Assembly (NCBI GenBank): GCA_022113835.1
Contig: JAILWY010000007.1
Coordinates: 12,005,001-12,069,000, forward strand
Direction of reading: 5' to 3'
DNA: 64,000 bases
DNA from: Atopsyche davidsoni
Lineage: Eukaryota > Arthropoda > Insecta > Trichoptera > Hydrobiosidae
Part shown: positions 60,601 to 64,000 of the stretch, in pieces
Position numbering within the stretch: the first letter of the stretch is position 1
Layout of the letters: each line of letters opens with the position of its first letter
Notes under the pieces: model-generated
Databases searched by the model: none
What the model saw: only the letters and a program-made list of their open reading frames with translations
What the model was told of the DNA's origin: nothing
Position numbers and translations under genes: made by a program

Positions 60601-61747
60601 TTTTTTAAAATATACACCATAACCTATACCAGCTAGCTATTGGGTTCTGGCATCTTCACCCTATAGCTTTATTATTTTTATTGTCTTTTTAAAAACAAGC
60701 TTTGATCAAAGGCTAGTTGATTTCACGTTTATAAAAAAAATTCACATATACTTTCACCAAATTTTCCCCAACTTAAATCAATGAAAAAAATCAACTAGAC
60801 TTTCACATAGATTTCACTTCACATATACAGACATAGACGTTCACATAGCTTTCTTTTTGTTTTCAAGTACCCAAAAATATGAAATAGACTTTCACATAAC
60901 TTTTACCTTACATTTATGCATTTAAAAGCATCTGTTAGACTTTCACATAGATTTCACTTCACATATAAAGACATCAAATAAACTTTTACCCAGTTTTCAC
61001 TTCATCTATATTTACCAAAAGTATCAGATATAATTTTAAAAAGCTTTCACCTCTCGTATGTCAACCCACAAACACCAAATAGACTTATCCATAGCTTTCA
61101 CCTTACTTTTACCAATTCAATAATATTGTACAGACTTTCACATTGCTTTCACTTCTCTTTTGTCATCCCAAAAATATTAGACAGACTTGCTTGCTACTTG
61201 CACCATTCTGATATTACCCAAAAAATGTTTTCAAACAATCATTGCTTAGATTTTTAATTTTACATTATTTAAAAAAGATCCTAGGTTTTGACAGAGTGTG
61301 CTCATTTAACTATCTAAAGGCTTACCCGTGACGGTTTTGTATATTGATAATTTGATAAGAACGTATGTTAAGAACACTTCTGATTTTGTGATTGCAACAA
61401 TAGCATGTCTTCCATTCACTATTTGTATATATTCCATGCTTACTATATCTAAATTATATGTTTCTTTATACAAGCTAAAATTAGATATTTCTTTCAGTCC
61501 ATTTTCATCTGGTAAATATATTGACACGTCGTTCTTAAAAAAATATTTTAAATTTGATTACTACTTGAAAAAATGTTTTAAATATATCATTGAGCTTTGA
61601 TTCAGTAAAATATTTTATTTACACAATTAAAAGAAGTGAAAACCTTAGATGCCAGAAAAATCAGAAAATCTCCTTCGAAGTTAGCAACTGTTCCAGCAGT
61701 AGCGTTTCGGAAGTCATATTTATCGCCATATTCAACGAAGGATCCGT
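51393..61747 (-). CDS. 3' part (10 exons) of a large secreted-type repeat protein gene, tentatively Nasrat/Polehole/Closca-like
   Basis: Ten exons on the minus strand join with consistent phase at every junction: 61747-61644, 61533-61326, 60571-60474, 60387-60160, 59667-59451, 58900-58728, 58352-58181, 58094-57873, 53017-52764 and 51611-51393. They give 630 codons plus a TAA stop. The first exon starts with two bases of a split codon, so the 5' end lies beyond what I can find. The order is a beta-propeller-like part (exons 1-2), an acidic helical linker (3-4), then repeats with strands around VNGID/INGID and a recurring VKGP or IxG turn (5-9), and a basic, hydrophilic tail (10). Sequons NAT, NFS, NRT, NYT and NIS fit a secreted protein. 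The pattern recalls the insect eggshell proteins Nasrat, Polehole and Closca, which act with Torso-like in terminal patterning. That link is from memory and unproven. The exon structure is much surer than the name. Confidence 0.8.
51612..52763 (-). other. Intron between exons 9 and 10
   Basis: A 1,152-bp AT-rich intron with GTAAGT at its 5' end and a pyrimidine-rich CTGTTTCAG at its 3' end. It contains a T run near 52,160 and no coding or repeat structure that I recognise. Confidence 0.7.
52764..53017 (-). CDS. Exon 9: beta-repeat section
   Basis: The acceptor is TTGCATTAAAG and the donor CAG|GTAAGT, a consensus 5' splice site. It encodes about 84 residues: PVSIQDLTVQKTLFLNCF, a region with two cysteines (LNCF and NKCDF) that could pair, then GLVEIDGDLLVDDLVIFDG and SIEVDGKLFKSLEEALVWSR. 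GDLLVDDLV repeats GDLLVEN of exon 5. It leaves in phase 0. This is the last repeat-bearing exon. Confidence 0.85.
56668..56874 (-). pseudogene. Short helical open frame inside the insertion, unrecognised
   Basis: A frame of about 68 codons reads MRAANAVSRLLPRSDEMLSE and continues with leucine- and glutamate-rich sequence (RELALQIYEVCLDAAFESSR). It looks more protein-like than most random frames here and overlaps the tandem repeat, where RAANAVSRLLPRS is repeated. It may be a remnant of a gag-like or other element protein. I do not recognise a domain. There is no splice evidence linking it to the flanking gene. Confidence 0.2.
56831..56975. repeat. Tandem repeat, 61-62 bp unit, about 2.2 copies
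   Basis: The block beginning TCGGAACGAGGCAACAATCG starts at 56,831 and again at 56,893, and its first bases appear a third time at 56,954. The first two copies are nearly identical through AGCAGCTCGCA, so the duplication is recent. Confidence 0.8.
57873..58094 (-). CDS. Exon 8: beta-repeat section with VNGID core
   Basis: The acceptor is CATTTCAG and the exon restores a Gly codon split after exon 7. It runs through LRVESLVVENLQGQRVDDFM, NISSKFHFRNILVGNMESI and AVNGIDLENDV to TVKG. The donor chosen is AAAG|GTTATA, which is weak. It is preferred because it leaves phase 1, and exon 9 enters with GT to restore a Gly, giving VKGP as in exon 6. The frame stays open past this donor to a stop at 57,766, so a retained-intron or alternative 3' end encoding a short extra tail is possible. 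The next intron is 4,855 bp. Confidence 0.75.
58181..58352 (-). CDS. Exon 7: beta-repeat section with INGID core
   Basis: The acceptor is TTTGTTTTAG and the donor ATAG|GTATAA. It enters in phase 0 and leaves in phase 1, with about 57 residues. The strand VYVSNLIVTTINGIDIDDLL carries the INGID core that defines the repeat and matches AVNGIDLENDV in exon 8. It begins with a helix-like KKFTSIIEQSIRERL. There is no ATG near the 5' side, so an ORF search misses it. Both splice sites and phase agreement with exons 6 and 8 support it. The next intron is 86 bp. Confidence 0.78.
58353..58727 (-). other. Intron between exons 6 and 7
   Basis: A 375-bp AT-rich intron from GTAAGA to TTTGTTTTAG, with nothing else recognisable. 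Confidence 0.65.
58728..58900 (-). CDS. Exon 6: beta-repeat section
   Basis: The acceptor is AATTCTAG and the donor GATGAC|GTAAGA. It restores the codon split after exon 5 (G plus TG gives Val) and leaves in phase 0. It encodes about 58 residues, with SISAWDIIVSPGMTINNID, the NYT sequon and GIVKGPKTFLNLRTESIE. The VKGP turn followed by a strand occurs again at the exon 8-9 junction, and this repetition supports both exon models. Confidence 0.8.
58901..59450 (-). other. Intron between exons 5 and 6
   Basis: A 550-bp AT-rich intron from GTATGA to AATTCTAG. No repeats or coding potential seen. Confidence 0.65.
59451..59667 (-). CDS. Exon 5: beta-repeat section
   Basis: The acceptor is TATTTATTTCAG and the donor AATG|GTATGA. 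It enters in phase 0 and leaves in phase 1. It encodes 72 residues beginning ITEILKVSGDLLVENAF, followed by VNIKSVNNRTFTANSFLSN and KTIAVKELKADQYLKTVLENG. These are the first clear copies of the repeat: a G-x-L turn, two or three V-rich strands and an N-rich turn. NRT is a glycosylation sequon. The motif recurs in exon 9 as GDLLVDDLVI, so the repeat family is internal to the protein. Confidence 0.82.
59668..60159 (-). other. Intron between exons 4 and 5
   Basis: A 492-bp intron from GTAAGA to TATTTATTTCAG. A 68-codon open frame inside it (59,793-59,999) is not supported by splice sites. Confidence 0.65.
60160..60387 (-). CDS. Exon 4: acidic helical linker
   Basis: The acceptor is CATTCCAG directly before ATG, and the donor is GAA|GTAAGA. 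The exon is 76 codons, phase 0 at both ends. The protein is strongly acidic (ILSDDEEHDDV, APDDALLTDTD, MTEDTDM) with spaced leucines and methionines ending in LEDMVMQLERKKETVIE, so a helical or coiled segment between the propeller part and the repeat part is likely. The ATG at the acceptor is internal, not the start: exons 1-3 read into it without a stop. Confidence 0.82.
60474..60571 (-). CDS. Exon 3: acidic helical linker
   Basis: The acceptor is AATTTTAG and the donor TTC|GTAAGT. It completes the codon split at the end of exon 2 (G plus AA gives Glu) and leaves in phase 0. It encodes about 33 residues rich in Asp and Glu, with a helix-like stretch around CFSTIQTFLDENQPDVDML. Too short to be found as an open frame alone; it is supported by both splice sites and exact phase with its neighbours. 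The next intron is only 86 bp, typical of insect short introns. Confidence 0.75.
60780..61250. repeat. Degenerate minisatellite, unit about 50 bp, 8-9 copies
   Basis: The block TAGACTTTCACATAGNTTTCAC recurs about every 43-51 bp, each time followed by CTTC/CTTA and a variable A-rich tail such as CCCAAAAATAT. The best copies begin near 60,798, 60,886, 60,930, 61,081 and 61,130. It fills much of the 754-bp intron between exons 2 and 3 and is absent elsewhere in the window. Confidence 0.75.
61326..61533 (-). CDS. Exon 2: propeller-like blade
   Basis: The acceptor is TTTTTTTAAG and the donor ACGG|GTAAGC. It enters in phase 0 and leaves in phase 1. It encodes 69 residues beginning NDVSIYLPDENG, continuing through NLDIVSMEYIQIVNGRHAIV and a strand ending in VFLTYVLI. 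The alternation of short hydrophobic strands fits another propeller blade, and NFS is a glycosylation sequon. The open frame starts upstream of the acceptor only because the intron happens to be open; the first ATG in it is not a start codon. The following 754-bp intron carries the 50-bp minisatellite. Confidence 0.8.
61644..61747 (-). CDS. Exon 1 of the visible part: propeller-like blade
   Basis: The acceptor is TTTTAG and the donor AAG|GTTTTC. The exon enters with two bases of a split codon and leaves in phase 0. It encodes about 34 residues, including FRNATAGTVANFEGDFLIFL, a strand-turn-strand pattern like one blade of an EPTP/EAR-type beta-propeller, and an NAT glycosylation sequon. No initiator methionine or signal peptide is present, so further 5' exons must lie above 61,747. 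I found none I could defend in the last 2.2 kb, so they may be beyond the window. The following intron is 110 bp. Confidence 0.75.
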
Positions 61748-62936
61748 CTAAAATCAGAACAGGACAAATAAAATAAAAAATATATTTATATTAATAATAA
61801 GTTACGGCGTTAAGCCGTTAAATATGACCAATAAAAATTTTTGATACTTTTTATTTTATCATTCAACACGTATATACTGATGATGATTTTTTATTTAATA
61901 CGAGTGTATCGATTTACAAACATAAGTTAATTTGATGAAAATGCGGAATGATCAGTTTTGGTTGTGATATTCACAGGTAATTTTTTTTTCACCTGAATGT
62001 CGTCATTTACTCATTCCCATTCGAAAGCTTTACACAAAGCATTGCCAAATATTATATGTTTGGCTTGCCGGAGCCAAGTCGTTTAGTTAACTAACCGAGC
62101 ATATTATATCTGCTTGCAAGCAGCGGTTAAGGCTGCTTAACTCGGTGCATGAGCCGCAAACTGCACACAGGATCTAATTAAGGGGTCGTCAACTGTTCCA
62201 GTAATATAAAGGGATAAATTTAAAATTAAAAAGCTTAGAAGAATATTATTATTAAAATAAATAATGATTCTTTTAGAATAAAAAAAAACTGTAATTTTTA
62301 TCACCTCATGTAATTTAAAAATACAGAATTGGAAAAAAATAGTTAGTGCTAGACCGTTAGTAAATATGTAATTTAAAGAATGAGAGACTAAACCATCTAG
62401 TAAACAGAATCCCCAAAACCTGAAAGTTATATAAGTTTTCTTAGTAAAAGGTTTGGTCAAAATCCAACTTATATGAGTGTTAAAAATATATAAATAATTT
62501 TATTGTAATAGAGTTTTTACGTACAATTAAATATAATTTTATCAGGAATATTTTTATTTTTAAAATTTTTATTTAAATATTTCAATATATTCATAGCATA
62601 ATGATTGATTCTGTCAGGTTTCAGCAGTTGAAACATTTTTAAAAATATAATCACACGTAGATGAGTTTTGTATTATAAAATAGCATTGTTAATTTGAATC
62701 TTAAATTTTATGAATTAGCCAGCTTATAGTGGATTAAGGCAGAAGCACAATGATGATGAATGATGGATCCGGCGACTTATGAATCAGTGCAGGGAGGGAC
62801 TTATAAAATCACAGCTGAATGGCGTTAAATACCACAACAGACAAGGGAATATACTCCTAATCCGGCCCTAGAGCAGCCCCGAGCGAGTGAAGTGTAAGGA
62901 TGATTGATGTTTTAGCTAACACGGAGCTGTTCTGCT
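61748..62936. other. Intron or upstream region of the minus-strand gene
   Basis: Should hold the intron preceding exon 1 and perhaps further 5' exons, but I found none. 62,030-62,200 is GC-richer with TTGGCTTGCCGGAGCCAAG (small hairpin) and GCTTGCAAGC (palindrome). 62,740-62,940 is GC-richer with no frame. Confidence 0.35.
62145..62200 (-). mobile_element. Decayed hAT-like end, weak
   Basis: On the minus strand CAGTTGACGACCCCTTAATT followed by GTTTGCGGCTCATGCACCG vaguely follows a hAT terminal layout. Only a resemblance. Confidence 0.15.
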
Positions 62937-63480
62937 TCTCTCTCGCTCAGGTGGGTTACCCCAGGGAGGAAGCGGGATGAAACATTTTCTAACCACACTA
63001 AGATTATAAAAATTACAGCCGCACTGTGGGATAAACTAATTTGTTTTATTGCATATTGGTTATGTGTGTTTAAAGTTAAAGAAATAAGTTACCAAAACGA
63101 ATAAGAATAATTGATTTGTTTTGTTACGTCCAATCGGGAGAAATATTTGTATAAAAAAATTGGCACTGTGCAATTTTCCTAGATGCTATATTATATGTTG
63201 ATTAAGCGTTTTTATATTTATTAAAAAATAAATTAAATTAATTTTCGACGTAGCAGAAGGCATATACGTGTCTCTCTCTTAGGTGAATTACATCAGGTAT
63301 GGACTCAGAAAAGCATTTATTTGCTGTGCTAACACTGAACTAAAAATTACATCTGCACTGTGGGATTTAACTTGTTACAGAACAAATTGGTTGTATAATC
63401 AATAAAATAAATATGTTTTGTTTATTATAAAAACTGTTTCTGAATTACACAAGGGAGAAAATATAAGAATTGTTTACTAA
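62937..63480 (+). repeat. Diverged tandem duplication, unit about 340 bp, with splice-acceptor-like starts
   Basis: The block starting TCTCTCTCGCTCAGGTGGGT at 62,938 recurs at about 63,282 as TCTCTCTCTTAGGTGAATTA. Shared later parts include AAAATTACAGCCGCACTGTG against AAAATTACATCTGCACTGTG, and then GGGAGAAAATAT-type sequence. Both copies begin with a pyrimidine tract and YAG|GTG, which looks like a 3' splice site abutting a weak 5' splice site. Confidence 0.55.
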
Positions 63481-64000
63481 TCTTGCCAATGCTGGGTCAA
63501 ATAACGGTGAAGCTGTTTAATCTACACGGATGACCCCGAATAAGTAAATTATCGGCATCGAACACTTTATAATTTCAGTCTGATTCAAAAAAAAATTCTA
63601 CCCGAAGTATAAAAAAAGTATGTTAAAAACATATTTTCACTAGAAGATAATCATAATAAAATACGCCCGAAATTGCCTCGATACACAGAAATAACATTTC
63701 ATGAAAATCTGCAAAGCCTTTGTTTCGGTAGCAGAACTGCCGCGTTCATTGGCCAGTATTTCACGGAGACGGTTATTGGACACCGGCCTAGGGGCAGTCA
63801 CGTGGTCCGACAATAGCCGGAGGTGGTCACGAGGGGGCGAGGGGTGGTCACGAGGGGGCCAGGGGTGGCAAGAGGGCGGCTAATCAACCCCTATTCAGGT
63901 GGGACGTAGGCTGGATCAATCGAGATTTTTCACTTGCGTAAATATAATACTAATATTTTTTGGGCGAGCAAAAGGATTTCGGAGAGTTGACTAATTTAAT
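63481..64000. other. GC-richer end of the window
   Basis: Besides the 20-bp minisatellite, the minus strand at about 63,700-63,800 has an open frame encoding SDHVTAPRPVSNNRLREILA and continuing SSATETKAL. I do not recognise it; it could be a repeat remnant or an upstream exon. Confidence 0.2.
63821..63880. repeat. GC-rich minisatellite, 20-bp unit, 3 copies
   Basis: AGGTGGTCACGAGGGGGCGA, GGGGTGGTCACGAGGGGGCC and a third degenerate copy AGGGGTGGCAAGAGGGCGGC follow each other exactly. Strongly G-rich on the + strand, in contrast to the AT-rich surroundings. Confidence 0.85.

Noticed and set aside
62137..62460. 107-codon minus-strand frame upstream of the gene
   Set aside because: Hydrophobic because of AT-rich composition (FFQFC, IIIYFNNN), overlaps a possible hAT end, and has no splice sites matching exon 1 phase.

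Overview
The window is AT-rich eukaryotic nuclear DNA, almost certainly from an insect. It has split genes with GT-AG introns, long non-coding stretches, a Tc1/mariner relic, tRNA-derived repeats and hAT-type ends. I cannot fix the order or species. There is no operon structure, rRNA or CRISPR.

Layout. Positions 1-51,300 hold no multi-exon coding gene that I can support. This stretch is AT-rich filler (homopolymer runs, short hairpins) broken by 100-400 bp GC-richer islands that look like regulatory DNA or old repeats. The notable signals on the + strand are two very similar recursive splice sites (pyrimidine tract, CAG, then directly GTAAGCTG) at 17,681 and 42,969. Each is followed 55-63 nt later by a second 5' splice site in the context ATTACG|GTAYGTAA. 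If real, most of positions 1-51,000 is the inside of one giant intron of a + strand gene whose exons lie outside the window.

Positions 51,327-61,747 carry the best gene, on the minus strand: ten consecutive exons that all join in phase (630 codons, open at the 5' end), a stop at 51,393 and an AATAAA just downstream. The protein starts inside a beta-propeller-like section, passes through an acidic helical linker, and then has a series of beta-strand repeats with a VNGID/INGID core and several N-glycosylation sequons. It looks secreted. It resembles the insect Nasrat/Polehole/Closca type of eggshell proteins, but that identity is tentative. Its 4.9 kb intron holds a GC-richer insertion (about 54,480-57,640) that looks retroelement-derived. 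Another of its introns holds a degenerate 50-bp minisatellite.

Mobile and repeat content: an inactivated mariner fragment with both inverted ends (28,974-29,531); a head-to-head pair of 73-nt tRNA-like units (25,230-25,302 and 25,486-25,558); a MITE-like hairpin family (1,539; 9,235; 48,571); two copies of a tRNA-derived SINE head (4,711; 37,145); a hAT terminal sequence (11,128); a 161-bp inverted-repeat element (29,683); a near-perfect 58-bp palindrome (48,138); and two tandem repeats near the right end (62,937-63,480 and 63,821-63,880).

All calls were made by reading the sequence, without alignments or database searches.
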